DNA of 64,000 nt, from positions 62,001 to 126,000 of the forward strand of contig CANMDH010000003.1 of assembly GCA_947496555.1 (NCBI GenBank). The letters run 5' to 3'. This document shows positions 1 to 9,444 of this stretch, in pieces (the stretch's first letter is position 1; every line of letters begins with the position of its first letter). The stretch comes from an uncultured Aquimarina sp. (GTDB taxonomy: Bacteria > Bacteroidota > Bacteroidia > Flavobacteriales > Flavobacteriaceae). The position numbers and the translations under genes are program-made. The notes beneath the pieces were generated by a model. The model had not been told where the DNA came from. It did no database searches and worked only from the letters and a program-made list of their open reading frames with translations.

Positions 1-1776
1 CATGTAGCGATAGGTACGACCTTTCATGGTATAATCTTCGTAGGGCGGAAGTTGTGTTATGGACTTAGGAAATGTCACCGGAAGCTTTCCGGAAGGAGAA
101 ACCTGGCCAAAAAGCACTTCTCCCACTGCAGTGCCCCCTTCTTCTCCCGGGTACCAGACAAACACCACGGCTTCTACCAAATCTAATAGTTCGGGTATGG
201 CAATTGGGCTACCCCCTGTCAACACAAGCACCAAAGGTTTGTTATTATCTTTTTTGATTTTTTTAAGATACTCAATTTGATGTTGTGGTAATTTAATATT
301 GACACGATCTCCTCTATTTGGTGAAGCAATCGCTTCACCTTCTTCACCTTCGTAGGTTGAAGAAATTCCCATAACAGCAATACATACATCTGCTGCTTTT
401 GCTTCGCCAGTAGACCAATCGATTGGGTTTACATTTTCGCGATAATCCAGAATTCCCTGTTTATAGTTGATAGTGGTGCCAGCGCTCACCTGAGATACAA
501 TACCATCTAAAATAGTCTGTGTGCTAGAAGAAAGTCCAAAATAATTGCCAAGGAGCACTTCTTCACTAGCGGCATGTGGCCCCACTACGTATACAGATTT
601 GATATTCTTATTCAGGGGTAGAAGCTTATTTTTATTTTTAAGCAAGACAATAGATTTTCGGGCAGCTTCTAATGCTAATTTTCTATGTTTAGGAGAATCT
701 ACTACTGATACAGGTATGGTGTCGTATGGATTGCTTCCTAAAGGATCAAAAAGGCCTAGTTTAAAACGGGTTATTAACTGCTGCTTTAATACCTGATTCA
801 ACTGTTTTTCTGTCGTTAATCCCTGCTGTATAGCTTTACCCAATACTTGATAGGTCTCTCCGCAATTCACATGCAACCCCTTATTAAGTGCCAATGCAGC
901 TGAAGCCTCGGGCGAATCGGTTACTTTATGATGTTCCCAAAAATCTTTGATCGCCCAACAATCTGAAACCAAGTAGCCATCAAAATTCCATCGTTTTCTT
1001 AAAACTTCATCAATTAAAAAATCACTGGCACAGGCTAATTCTCCATTTACCCGATTGTAAGCCCCCATAACACCTGCTACATCAGCCTCGGTCACCAACG
1101 CTTCAAATGCTGGTAGATAGGTTTCAAACAAATCTTTTTTGGTAGTAATAGCATCAAATTTGTGACGAAGTTCTTCTGGGCCAGAGTGTACTGCATAGTG
1201 TTTTGCACATGCGGCGGCTTTTAAATATTTGGGATGATCACCCTGCAGTCCTTTTACATATGCAGTAGCCATTTGACTGGTCAAAAAAGGATCTTCTCCA
1301 TAAGTTTCTTGTCCACGACCCCATCTGGGATCCCTGAATATGTTGATATTTGGCGTCCAGAAAGTGAGACCGGCATAAATGCCCCGGTTTCCAATAGCAA
1401 TCGATGTATTATATTTAGCTCTTGCCTCATCTGAAATTGCTGTGGCGACACGATATAGCAAATCTTTATCAAAGGTAGCAGCCAATCCAATCGCTTGTGG
1501 AAATACGGTGGCCCTTCCATTACGCGCTACTCCATGCAAACTCTCATTCCACCAGTTGTACTCCGGTACGTTGAGCCGAGGAATTGCAGCACTATTGTGA
1601 GTCATTACTGAAACTTTTTCTTCTAAAGTCATGGCATCCACAAGTGCTTCAGATCTTGCTTCAAAAGATAGGGAAGTATTTTGCCAAGGAAATGGATCAG
1701 ATTCCTGAGCACTTACTACTGATATTGGAATAAAATAGTAGCAAAACGAGATACAAAAAAGAACAATTCTTATCAT
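1..1776 (-). CDS. Glycoside hydrolase family 3, beta-xylosidase-like (partial, runs off the left edge)
   Basis: The 592 visible codons are open to the window edge, so the C-terminus (fibronectin-like domain) is missing. The protein starts with a Sec signal peptide (MIRIVLFCISFCYYFIPISVVSAQ) and continues with the GH3 N-terminal barrel. Visible family signatures are WWNESLHGVAR, PRWGRGQETYGEDPFL, AKHYAVHSGPE and LVSDCWAI, where Asp272 is the expected nucleophile. The second domain carries GISSTYEGEEGEA, with the likely acid/base Glu. The NESLHGVAR and SDCWAI forms are typical of GH3 beta-xylosidase / arabinofuranosidase relatives rather than BglX glucosidases. The start lies 6 nt after the stop of the kinase gene, so it is the last visible gene of the minus-strand operon. 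Substrate is inferred only. Confidence 0.93.
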   Translation of the reverse strand, partial: MIRIVLFCISFCYYFIPISVVSAQESDPFPWQNTSLSFEARSEALVDAMTLEEKVSVMTHNSAAIPRLNVPEYNWWNESLHGVARNGRATVFPQAIGLAATFDKDLLYRVATAISDEARAKYNTSIAIGNRGIYAGLTFWTPNINIFRDPRWGRGQETYGEDPFLTSQMATAYVKGLQGDHPKYLKAAACAKHYAVHSGPEELRHKFDAITTKKDLFETYLPAFEALVTEADVAGVMGAYNRVNGELACASDFLIDEVLRKRWNFDGYLVSDCWAIKDFWEHHKVTDSPEASAALALNKGLHVNCGETYQVLGKAIQQGLTTEKQLNQVLKQQLITRFKLGLFDPLGSNPYDTIPVSVVDSPKHRKLALEAARKSIVLLKNKNKLLPLNKNIKSVYVVGPHAASEEVLLGNYFGLSSSTQTILDGIVSQVSAGTTINYKQGILDYRENVNPIDWSTGEAKAADVCIAVMGISSTYEGEEGEAIASPNRGDRVNIKLPQHQIEYLKKIKKDNNKPLVLVLTGGSPIAIPELLDLVEAVVFVWYPGEEGGTAVGEVLFGQVSPSGKLPVTFPKSITQLPPYEDYTMKGRTYRYM

Positions 1777-1782
1777 AGGTTA

Positions 1783-2802
1783 TTAAGATAAAGGTTTGTG
1801 TGTGCTATAAAGATCGAGAATTTCAGATAAAGTGCTAATACTTTCAGAACATGTAGGATGCCTTAAAGAAGTTGCAGCTGTGGCTACTCCCCACAATAAT
1901 GCTTCTTTATTATCTTTATTTTCGTGCAATGCATAAAGAACACCTGCGGCAAATGCATCTCCGGCTCCCGAGGTTCCCTTTATTTCCTGATCAGGAAGTG
2001 TAATCTTAGGTTGTATATATAGGTCATGGGTTTTAGAAGCAGCTATAGCTCCATTTTCAAAATGTAGAAAAACGGTATCGTTTACGCCCATATCTAATAG
2101 TTGGCGGGTAGTTTTTTTTGCATTTTCAATATTCAATTTCCCTTTTACAACACTTTCTAAACCGGTGAGCTTAAAAGCTTCATATTCATTTAGAAATAAA
2201 TAATCGATGAATGGTAAGGAAGGGGCGATCACGTCGATAAAACGATTACTGTTTTCACTTACCAAATCTACAGAAGTCTTAATTCCTCTCTCCTGTATAT
2301 CTCTCAGTAAAATAGCAGCTTCTGTCATTTGAGTTTCTATTGAAGAAAATCGATCTAGACTATCTAACAGTAATAAATACCCTAAGTGAAAAATTTTGGT
2401 TTGAACGCTATTTTTCAAAATTAATTCCTTCGTGAGTAGTGCATTAGCGCCTCTATAATGAAAAAAAGTTCTTCTTCCTGTTTTCTTGGATGTCATCACA
2501 TCAGTATAAGAGGTATTAGCCTCTTTAGTAATAATGATTCCTGTAGTGTCAATTTTTAGTTGTTTACAATCTTTTAAAATAACGTCCCCCAAGTCGTCAC
2601 TTCCTATACTCCCTATACCCTTTAACGGGAAAGAAACCCCCATTTTTGATAAAGCTTTTAAAACATTATATGGAGCCCCTCCATTAGATATCATTTCTAC
2701 GGTAATATTACACAAACCATCTTGTGGGGGATAATCATCGATTATTTTGGTTCGGTCTATAATCCAATTACCTGTTGCAGTGATGCCTTTATTCTTCTTC
2801 AT
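1783..2802 (-). CDS. PfkB-family carbohydrate kinase
   Basis: This is a 339-residue cytoplasmic kinase of the PfkB/ribokinase fold. The N-terminal substrate motif NGGAPYNVLKAL and the C-terminal signature GTSGAGDAFAAGVL (anion hole and catalytic Asp in GAGD) are both intact. There is no signal peptide. PfkB kinases phosphorylate sugars such as ribose, fructose, ketohexoses or KDG. The sequence alone does not fix the substrate, but the gene overlaps the isomerase gene by 14 nt and lies downstream of a class I aldolase. A ketose made by the isomerase is therefore the most economical substrate (inference). An alternative is a KDG or fructokinase-like role. Confidence 0.92.
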   Translation of the reverse strand: MKKNKGITATGNWIIDRTKIIDDYPPQDGLCNITVEMISNGGAPYNVLKALSKMGVSFPLKGIGSIGSDDLGDVILKDCKQLKIDTTGIIITKEANTSYTDVMTSKKTGRRTFFHYRGANALLTKELILKNSVQTKIFHLGYLLLLDSLDRFSSIETQMTEAAILLRDIQERGIKTSVDLVSENSNRFIDVIAPSLPFIDYLFLNEYEAFKLTGLESVVKGKLNIENAKKTTRQLLDMGVNDTVFLHFENGAIAASKTHDLYIQPKITLPDQEIKGTSGAGDAFAAGVLYALHENKDNKEALLWGVATAATSLRHPTCSESISTLSEILDLYSTHKPLS

Positions 2803-3370
2803 TTTTAATGTCGCTTACCAAGATTACTAATGCCGGTTCATCTTCTTCTATTTCTGAAAATCGGCCGATATCGGGGTCTAGAAATAAATTATCATTTAGA
2901 TCATCATTTGCTGTAGAAACTTCACCAATAATGCACTGTTCACTCAGGGGATAAAATTCGTGATACACCCCCGGAACCAGAGTCACCCGCTCACCAGAAT
3001 TTAAGGTAATCGTATCACCAGAACTTATCAAAGTCCATTTTCCGGATATTTTAATTTGAAAATCAATAAGATTTTCTTCGGGTTTTCCTTTCCAGACCTG
3101 AACGGCCAGTTTTCCATTTCTTACGATGATGTCTTCTTTTTTCTTTACATGGCAGTGTGCAGGTGTTCGTTGGTTTTTCTTCGCATACATCAATTTTTCG
3201 CAATATTCAGGTTCCTCCGTTAAATTAATTAACACTAATCCTTTGTTATCAAAATCGCCCAGTCCAAAATCGGTAACATCCCATTTCGGATCAGGGGGAA
3301 GCGTCCAATAATGTTTCTCAAAACATTTTTTAGCTTCTTGAATGGATGTATTGATTTGTGATCTTTTCAT
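2789..3370 (-). CDS. D-lyxose ketol-isomerase family (cupin) sugar isomerase
   Basis: This 193-residue cupin resembles D-lyxose isomerases, which interconvert D-lyxose/D-xylulose and often D-mannose/D-fructose. The metal-binding pattern is visible: HCHVKKKEDIIV supplies two His and a Glu near residue 90, and VYHEFYP supplies the distal His. The N-terminus (QEAKKCFEKHYWTLPPDPKWDVTDFGLG, read in two pieces) is characteristic of the family. It is cytoplasmic and overlaps the downstream kinase gene by 14 nt; the dehydrogenase gene ends 5 nt upstream. Family membership looks secure. The true aldose in this organism is unknown and need not be lyxose. Confidence 0.85.
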   Translation of the reverse strand: MKRSQINTSIQEAKKCFEKHYWTLPPDPKWDVTDFGLGDFDNKGLVLINLTEEPEYCEKLMYAKKNQRTPAHCHVKKKEDIIVRNGKLAVQVWKGKPEENLIDFQIKISGKWTLISSGDTITLNSGERVTLVPGVYHEFYPLSEQCIIGEVSTANDDLNDNLFLDPDIGRFSEIEEDEPALVILVSDIKNEEE

Positions 3371-3375
3371 GTGTC

Positions 3376-4500
3376 TTAAAGATTTATCACTTTATTTTCT
3401 TTTTCTGATCGTAAAGCAGCATCAAAAAGTTGATGAGAGAGAAGCGCTTCTTCGGGAGTAGCGCAATGAAATCTTCCTGCCAGTGATCCGGCTCTTTCTG
3501 CAAAATATGCCCCTAACATTTGTTGGAAACAATCTGGAAACCCAGGTTCAAAAATTCCTCCTGTAATAGTGTCAAGGACCGATTCGAACCCAAGATCTTC
3601 TTTTTGCCAACGTTGTGAAGCACCTTCTATAGCAAATGTCCAAAGCGTTTTAGGCGCTTTAGTACTATATTTTACACCTCCTTTGGTTCCTAAAATTTCA
3701 ATATACCAGGTATTTGTTTCTGTGGGAGCTATACGCTTCATTTCTATAGTCATAGGAACCGTATGATCTTCTTTCTCAATTCTGGTATGTAGTATAGCAT
3801 TATCCCAGGTATTGCAAGCTTTCATAGTGCCATCGGCTCCCGGACGTTCTTTGACGATATTTTGCAAATCAGCGTATACCGATATAGGATAATATCCTAA
3901 TCGAAAAGGAAGGTGGACTGCATGCATGCCAAGGTCTCCCATTACCCCAACTTCGCCGCAATATGCCATCATCCGTTTCCAGTTAATTGGTTTTTTAGTA
4001 TTCAAATCACTAGAGTGGTGAAATCCGGATTTAACTTCAAGTAATTTCCCTAATTTGTTGCTTTGTACATATTCAATCACCTTTTGCGACCCTGGTAGAA
4101 ATGGAAACTCAGAACTACAACGAACAAATCTTTTACTTTCCTTTATCTTATCAATAATATTTCGACACGATTTCAAGTCGATACCAAAGGGTTTTTCTGC
4201 AATTAGATCTTTACCAGATGCTAAGACCTGTGTATATAATTCTTCATGTAAATGATGAGGAACCGCCACATAAACAACCTCGATTTCTTTATTTTTTAGT
4301 AATTCTGCAGCGACAGTAGTGAATTGGGTTACGGTAGCTACTTTTTTGTACCATTCTAATACATTTTCATCAAGATCACATACCGCTTTTAATACAGGTT
4401 TTACCGGCATATCATTAAAGACAAACCAACGTGCAAAGGCGCTTGCCGCTTCTCGTCCCATCAATCCTCCTCCTATAATTCCGACATTTACTTCTTTCAT
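3376..4500 (-). CDS. Gfo/Idh/MocA-family NAD(P)-dependent sugar oxidoreductase
   Basis: The 374-residue protein starts with a Rossmann dinucleotide motif (VGIIGGGLMGREAA) and carries the family's EKP motif as AEKPFGID. The active-site segment GDLGMHAVHL contains the conserved Asp and His. There is no Tat or Sec signal, so it is cytoplasmic. Relatives oxidise or epimerise sugars and polyols at various carbons; specificity cannot be read from sequence. Its start codon overlaps the aldolase stop by 4 nt (ATGA), so the two are translationally coupled and probably act on the same sugar. Confidence 0.9.
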   Translation of the reverse strand: MKEVNVGIIGGGLMGREAASAFARWFVFNDMPVKPVLKAVCDLDENVLEWYKKVATVTQFTTVAAELLKNKEIEVVYVAVPHHLHEELYTQVLASGKDLIAEKPFGIDLKSCRNIIDKIKESKRFVRCSSEFPFLPGSQKVIEYVQSNKLGKLLEVKSGFHHSSDLNTKKPINWKRMMAYCGEVGVMGDLGMHAVHLPFRLGYYPISVYADLQNIVKERPGADGTMKACNTWDNAILHTRIEKEDHTVPMTIEMKRIAPTETNTWYIEILGTKGGVKYSTKAPKTLWTFAIEGASQRWQKEDLGFESVLDTITGGIFEPGFPDCFQQMLGAYFAERAGSLAGRFHCATPEEALLSHQLFDAALRSEKENKVINL

Positions 4501-5336
4501 GCGGAGACGTTTACAAATTCTATAGCTTTTTTTGCGGTAGTATTCTCGTGTACGATAGATAGTAAAGCCTTTGTGATTCCCGAGGGATTTGGATGCTGTA
4601 TGACATTTCGACCATAAACAATCCCAGAAGCTCCCTGTTGCATTAATTTTTCCGTTCGGTCAAGAATTTCCTCATCTGGTGCTCTACCGCCTCCACGCAC
4701 CAATACGGGAACTTCGCCGGCTACTTCTATTACTTTATGGTATATAGAAACATCATCTGTAGGGTCAGCCTTGATAATGTCTGCTCCTAGTTCTACAGCT
4801 TGTCTAACTAGCGGCATAATTTTTGTCTCATCTCCATCTACCATGTATCCTCCTGCTTTTTCATTGGGTTGAAAAACCAAGGGTTCTACCATCATAGGCA
4901 TGCAGAATTCGTCTGCTAAAGGTTTTAATTTTAAGATATTCTTTATACATTGCTCTGTAACTTCAGGAGCACCGGGAATTAAAAATAAATTCACACACAT
5001 ACAAGTCGCATCCAATTGTACAGCTTGCTTTACACAATCCTCCAGTAGTAAACTAAATGAAGTTGCTTGTAATGACTTTCCGTAGACATTGGCCACATCT
5101 GTTCGCAAAACCAAGGCTGGTTTTTGCTTGCCGGGGATACGTTGTAGATATTTTGCTTGCCCTGTGGTAAGCTGTACAGCATCTGGATTAGCCTTTACAA
5201 CGGTTTTGATCGCAGATTCTATATTTTCTATACTTTTTAGAAATCCAAACTCATTGAAAAAACCATGGTCTATAGCTACATCAAAACATTTTCCTGAAAT
5301 AGCATTGAATAATCGATTTAATCGGTATTGTTTCAT
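4497..5336 (-). CDS. Class I aldolase, DhnA/LsrF (DeoC/FbaB) family
   Basis: The 279-residue TIM barrel shows the DhnA-type N-terminal motif CFDVAIDHGFF and a Schiff-base lysine candidate, Lys189, in ADIIKADPTDD, followed by the phosphate-binding VPVLVRGGGRAP region. Family members cleave ketose-phosphates (fructose-1,6-bisphosphate or related) or act on keto sugar phosphates such as the AI-2 derivative. It opens the cytoplasmic part of the operon, 118 nt after the GH36 stop, and is preceded by the duplicated leader element. With the isomerase and kinase downstream it could cleave a ketose-1-phosphate to DHAP and glycolaldehyde (inference). Confidence 0.88.
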   Translation of the reverse strand: MKQYRLNRLFNAISGKCFDVAIDHGFFNEFGFLKSIENIESAIKTVVKANPDAVQLTTGQAKYLQRIPGKQKPALVLRTDVANVYGKSLQATSFSLLLEDCVKQAVQLDATCMCVNLFLIPGAPEVTEQCIKNILKLKPLADEFCMPMMVEPLVFQPNEKAGGYMVDGDETKIMPLVRQAVELGADIIKADPTDDVSIYHKVIEVAGEVPVLVRGGGRAPDEEILDRTEKLMQQGASGIVYGRNVIQHPNPSGITKALLSIVHENTTAKKAIEFVNVSA

Positions 5337-5448
5337 TTGTTTCTTATATTATTTTTTTAATTATCACACTTCTACTTTGCTCAGTACAAGTATGAAATTC
5401 AACAATGATTGTATTGGTCGTATTGACTGTATTTCTATGGCTCATTTC
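5337..5448 (-). promoter_or_regulatory. Duplicated leader element, copy 1 (upstream of aldolase gene)
   Basis: Read on the minus strand, these 112 nt, which run up to the aldolase ATG, align almost end to end with 13464-13576 on the plus strand. Shared blocks include GAAATGAGC, GTCAATAC, CATACTTG, GCAAAG and AGAAGTGTGATAATT. At 5365-5394 the RNA can fold: CATACTT pairs with AAGTGTG (7 bp, one wobble), with a short inner stem. Copy 1 also has CAATAC twice, 3 nt apart. It fills almost the whole gap between the GH36 stop and the aldolase start. It may be an RNA leader, a processing site or an operator/promoter; the sequence does not decide. Confidence 0.7.
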
Positions 5449-5454
5449 GTCAGT

Positions 5455-7266
5455 TTATTTTATGTTCCTTATCCTGATAAGTCCAACCTTAGGACTCATT
5501 ATTTTAATAGGAGCTCCAGTGTTCGCTTTTTTTATAGTGTCTAGTGGTTTTCCTTCACTAGAATACGTTTCAATAGTTATTTTTTTTGAAAAATTGTCTA
5601 ATGGATCTAAATATAATGTTGTATTACTGGTGGCGTTGATGACGTCAATTTCATTAATTGTACTACTTTTGGGCTGTACAACCTGATCCGTATATAATGC
5701 AGTAATCTGTCTCTTATGATCAAATCCATGAAGTGCAGTATAATTTTCTCCCGGATGATCTGCTCTGAAATTTTCGTGCATTAGGATATTTTTGTTTGTA
5801 CTCCAATACTTCATCCAAAACCTAATCATGTTCCTGTGACTTTTTGAAATAGAGTCAAGTTTTACAGAAATTTGAGGAACACTAAAAATACCGTTCAATA
5901 CTTGAAGTGCCGCATCTTCTGTTGAATCACTTCTATGCCATTTTAGCATATCAGAATGCGTTGCAAGACCCGGAGAGGTCAATCGAATTTTAGAAATATA
6001 AATTCGGTTTGCAATTTCCATATTGAAATTATCAATCGCCCTAAACATATTTCCGTATTGCTGGGTTACGGGATTGATGTGAGGTTGTCGAAACTCAATT
6101 AATACCTCGGGATTTATTTTTCTAAGCCGGTTATGAATATCTTTAAACCAACGATCAGTTGCTTGATCAATAGAGGCATAATCGCGACCTTCTGCTTTAT
6201 CAACCGGAGTGTCGGGATCTGGATACATTTTTGACATAAAATCTAATTTAACACCGTCAATACCCCATTCTTTTAGAGCATTTTCTAATAAAACGATCAG
6301 GTGTTCCCGAACCTCGGGATATCTGGGATCATAAATGAATCGTTTTTTATCCTTTCGGATAAACTTACCCTTAAATTTATGTGCAGCCTCAGAGTCGATT
6401 CCAGCCATTGAGGTGGCATACCAAAGTATTACCTTCATTTCCAGAGCATGAATTTCGGCTACTAATTTTTTTATATGTTTTAAGCGCTTTGGTTTATAGT
6501 CACCTACTGTAGAAAAATCTGTTTCGTCGTTTAAGGTCATCCAGCCGGCATCAATAATAATAGCATCCATTCCCAATTCTTTGGCAATTTTACATTCTTT
6601 GAGAATTTCTTTTTCAGTTAAGTGGTGATGAAAATTATACCAGGTAGAATATAAAGGTACGATTGCAGCTTTAGGAGTATGAGCAGGAGGGTAAAAGCTT
6701 TGCCACCATTTTGCCATATCATTTAGGCTTCTTTCATAACGAATACTCCGAAGGTCAAATCGAATGGTGACTGTGTAGGCCTTTGTTAGGCGTTTAGGTG
6801 GATTATCATTAAAAAAACCGAGAGAAATATAGAAATTAGCATCTTCCTCCTTTAATTTATTTTCGATTTCTATGGTATTTGTGTTATCCGAGATGCCAAA
6901 AGTGAATCGATTATAATTGCGTTTATCTATATAAGATAAAAGTGCCAACGTACCACCAATTCTACTATTGTTTTTTAAATTATAATTCGATCGACCTGAG
7001 TTAAATTTGTTATCCCAAATGGTATAGATGTTTTGAGAGGGAAGGTTCCATTTTACTGTAAAGCCGGGAATTTGTTGTTCCGTTTCTGATTGTAGCCTTA
7101 TGGTCAGCAGATAAACGCTATCCTGCTCTTTTTTAATTCTTTTATCTAACTGAAAAGTACCCAAATTACCTTCGATCTCTACCAAATAAGGATCAAACCC
7201 TTGTTGGGCCTGACCATGTAAACTTAAACATATTGTTATACTTACTAATACCAAGAATCGAATCAT
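5455..7266 (-). CDS. Glycoside hydrolase family 36-type alpha-galactosidase
   Basis: About 603 residues from the chosen start, with signal peptide MIRFLVLVSITICLSLHGQAQ. A longer reading frame would start 75 nt upstream inside the GH97 gene and lacks a signal peptide, so the ATG at 7266 is preferred. The barrel shows IIIDAGWMTL, then GIDGVKLDFM with the likely nucleophile Asp342, then HSDML with the likely acid/base Asp439. These match clan GH-D alpha-galactosidases. The N-terminal region is a beta-sandwich. The related clan family GH27 also includes beta-L-arabinopyranosidases, so galactose is probable but not certain. It begins 7 nt after the GH97 stop. Confidence 0.88.
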   Translation of the reverse strand: MIRFLVLVSITICLSLHGQAQQGFDPYLVEIEGNLGTFQLDKRIKKEQDSVYLLTIRLQSETEQQIPGFTVKWNLPSQNIYTIWDNKFNSGRSNYNLKNNSRIGGTLALLSYIDKRNYNRFTFGISDNTNTIEIENKLKEEDANFYISLGFFNDNPPKRLTKAYTVTIRFDLRSIRYERSLNDMAKWWQSFYPPAHTPKAAIVPLYSTWYNFHHHLTEKEILKECKIAKELGMDAIIIDAGWMTLNDETDFSTVGDYKPKRLKHIKKLVAEIHALEMKVILWYATSMAGIDSEAAHKFKGKFIRKDKKRFIYDPRYPEVREHLIVLLENALKEWGIDGVKLDFMSKMYPDPDTPVDKAEGRDYASIDQATDRWFKDIHNRLRKINPEVLIEFRQPHINPVTQQYGNMFRAIDNFNMEIANRIYISKIRLTSPGLATHSDMLKWHRSDSTEDAALQVLNGIFSVPQISVKLDSISKSHRNMIRFWMKYWSTNKNILMHENFRADHPGENYTALHGFDHKRQITALYTDQVVQPKSSTINEIDVINATSNTTLYLDPLDNFSKKITIETYSSEGKPLDTIKKANTGAPIKIMSPKVGLIRIRNIK

Positions 7267-7273
7267 ACCAGGA

Positions 7274-9229
7274 TTATTTTTTCTGTTGTAATATAGCCGC
7301 CCAGCCACCACCTTTGGCCAGTTGAATGGTAAGTCGTTCATCTTGACTCACTTTTTGGGTAGTCACCTGATAATCTTCTGCAAAGGTGTTTGCATTTATT
7401 CCGTCTTTAAAAATTTTTGCGCTATAACTACCTTTAGAAAGGAAAGATAAATCAATGGTAATTTCTTGTTCGCTCTGATTGCCCATTATTCCCAGGTACC
7501 AAGTATCGTTTTTTCTTCGTGCTATTGCGATCTTATTTTCAATCTTTGCATCTAATACGATAGTTTCATCCCAGGTCACAGGAATTTGAGAGATAAATTC
7601 CACTGTTTTTTGATCTTTAAGGTATGAAGATGGTGAATCGCATAGCATTTGTAATGCACTCTCATAAACCACATACATCGCAACTTGATGTGCTCTTGTG
7701 CCAATACTTGCCGGTCGATCAAAGTTGATATAATGATTTTTGGGTTGTCTGTTTTCCATTGCTCCTGGGGTATAATCCATAGGTCCAACCGCCATTCTTA
7801 TAAAAGGGAGTGTAACATTGTGATCGGGAGTCAGAAAATCACCCCATTTGTTGTTTTCTGCACCTCTAACACCTTCGTAGGTTAGCACATTGGGATAGGC
7901 ACGTCGCAGTCCTGCTGGTTTAAATCCTCCGTGAAAGTCAATGATTAATTGCTGTTCGGCAGCTTTTTTTGCAAGATTAGAATAGAAATTAACCATTTCT
8001 TGATCAGCACGTTGCATAAAATCTACTTTTATGCCTTTGGCACCCCAATCGCGATAAGTTTTCAGAATAGTCTCCATATTCTTATTCAATGGTTCCCAAA
8101 GACACCAAAGTACGATGCCTACATTTTTTTCCTTTCCATAATCAATTAATTCTTTTACATTTATTTCAGGGTTGAAAGCAGTAATGTTAGTCGTGCTTTT
8201 AGACCAGCCTTCATCAAGAATGATATATTCGAGATCATACTTTGAAGCAAAATCTATATAATACTTGTAAGTAGTTGTATTGAGCCCTGCTTTAAAATCT
8301 ACATCATATACATTGTTAGCATTATACCAATCCCAGGCAACTTTACCAGGTTGTATCCACGATGTGTCTTTTATTTCTTGAGGTCGTGAAAGCAGATACA
8401 CCATATCCTGTGTGATGAGATCCGCATCGTTTTGACTGAAATAAAAGAAACGCCAAGGAAAACTTCTATTTCCATTAGTCTTGGCAATATAATTCGCTTC
8501 TTGAGTAACATAAGCAATACGGTCTGTCGCATCGGGATGAGGTTGAGTCGCCAGGACTACTTTTGGGAATTTTGCCTTTAAAGAGTTTGAAGAAGTGCCT
8601 TTTAGAAACAACATCGGATAATCATACACATCTGCATCAGAAATGAGAATATTAAATCCATTATTTTTCTTCATAAGTACTGGCAATGAACAAAAATCGG
8701 TAGTGGTCAACTTGTCAACCTTCGTTTTAAGATACGATCTCTCAAAATGGGAGTATAATGAGTCTTCTTTAGGAAAATAGGCTATTGTTTCTTCTGGAAA
8801 AGTAATCTCCAGTGCTTCATCGGTGATCGTAATTTCTTTTTCAAAAGAAGTAATGAAACGGTATGCAACTGCTTGGTTGTAAACTCGTATTTGTAAGGCA
8901 TAATAATCAAAAGTGAGTTCAATTTCATTATAATGATCTAAAATTTTTTCATTTTTAAGAGGAAACCGAACCTTAACGATTTCTTTTTTTTCTCGAGTAG
9001 TTATTTTCTTAAGTTTAGGTTTGTAGCCTAATTTTTGGTCGTTAAGATTTAGCGAAGTTTTTATGTTGGTGATAACCGGTTGCTTTTCTGAACTTATGCC
9101 AAAAGAAATGATCTCCCCTAATAAAACATTAACAATAGTTTGTCCGTTAGGGGAACTAATTTTTTCTTGTCCAACTACTCCTTGAAAACTAAATAAAATG
9201 GCCACAAAATATAGCAATACACGATTCAT
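7274..9229 (-). CDS. Glycoside hydrolase family 97, retaining (alpha-galactosidase type)
   Basis: The 651-residue protein has a signal peptide ending near VVGQ, an N-terminal beta-sandwich and a barrel. The motif GIKVDFM places an Asp (residue 403) where retaining GH97 enzymes have their nucleophile; inverting SusB-type glucosidases use Glu elsewhere. The conserved YEGVRGAENNKWG segment follows. Retaining GH97 members are alpha-galactosidases, and some act on beta-L-arabinopyranosides. It is the first gene of the minus-strand operon and is divergent from araB. Its 88-nt leader carries one copy of the locus motif. Probably periplasmic. Confidence 0.93.
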   Translation of the reverse strand: MNRVLLYFVAILFSFQGVVGQEKISSPNGQTIVNVLLGEIISFGISSEKQPVITNIKTSLNLNDQKLGYKPKLKKITTREKKEIVKVRFPLKNEKILDHYNEIELTFDYYALQIRVYNQAVAYRFITSFEKEITITDEALEITFPEETIAYFPKEDSLYSHFERSYLKTKVDKLTTTDFCSLPVLMKKNNGFNILISDADVYDYPMLFLKGTSSNSLKAKFPKVVLATQPHPDATDRIAYVTQEANYIAKTNGNRSFPWRFFYFSQNDADLITQDMVYLLSRPQEIKDTSWIQPGKVAWDWYNANNVYDVDFKAGLNTTTYKYYIDFASKYDLEYIILDEGWSKSTTNITAFNPEINVKELIDYGKEKNVGIVLWCLWEPLNKNMETILKTYRDWGAKGIKVDFMQRADQEMVNFYSNLAKKAAEQQLIIDFHGGFKPAGLRRAYPNVLTYEGVRGAENNKWGDFLTPDHNVTLPFIRMAVGPMDYTPGAMENRQPKNHYINFDRPASIGTRAHQVAMYVVYESALQMLCDSPSSYLKDQKTVEFISQIPVTWDETIVLDAKIENKIAIARRKNDTWYLGIMGNQSEQEITIDLSFLSKGSYSAKIFKDGINANTFAEDYQVTTQKVSQDERLTIQLAKGGGWAAILQQKK

Positions 9230-9319
9230 ATGGATTTAATAAAATTATTTCAACATAGTACTTATTCAAACTTCAAGATAAGAAGATTTTCATTCGAAAA
9301 TTAGAAAAAAATAATCATA

Positions 9320-9334
9320 TGACAATATAAGATA
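9320..9334 (+). promoter_or_regulatory. Locus motif, site 1 (upstream of GH97)
   Basis: TGACAATATAAGATA matches the locus motif TGACAAAATAGTATC at 11 of 15 positions by my count. It points away from the GH97 gene and lies about 90 nt before its start. Its reverse strand reads TTATATTGTCATA (9318-9330), identical to the stretch before the AraC gene. Confidence 0.5.
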
Positions 9335-9429
9335 TATGTTTTGCTAAATATTAAAATACTGATAATCATTTGTTTAATCCTTTTTTTTGATGAATAGGTA
9401 GTAATAGTTGTAGTTTTTAGATAAGAGAT

Positions 9430-9444
9430 TGACAAAATAGTATC
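9430..9444 (+). promoter_or_regulatory. Locus motif, site 2 (upstream of araB)
   Basis: TGACAAAATAGTATC, used here as the reference form of the motif. It points toward araB, ending 127 nt before the start codon. Candidate operator for the AraC-type regulator at 27274-28149 (inference from recurrence). Confidence 0.62.

Noticed and set aside
5455-7341. Longer GH36 start at 7341
   Set aside because: The extra 25 residues overlap the GH97 coding region and come before an obvious signal peptide beginning at 7266.
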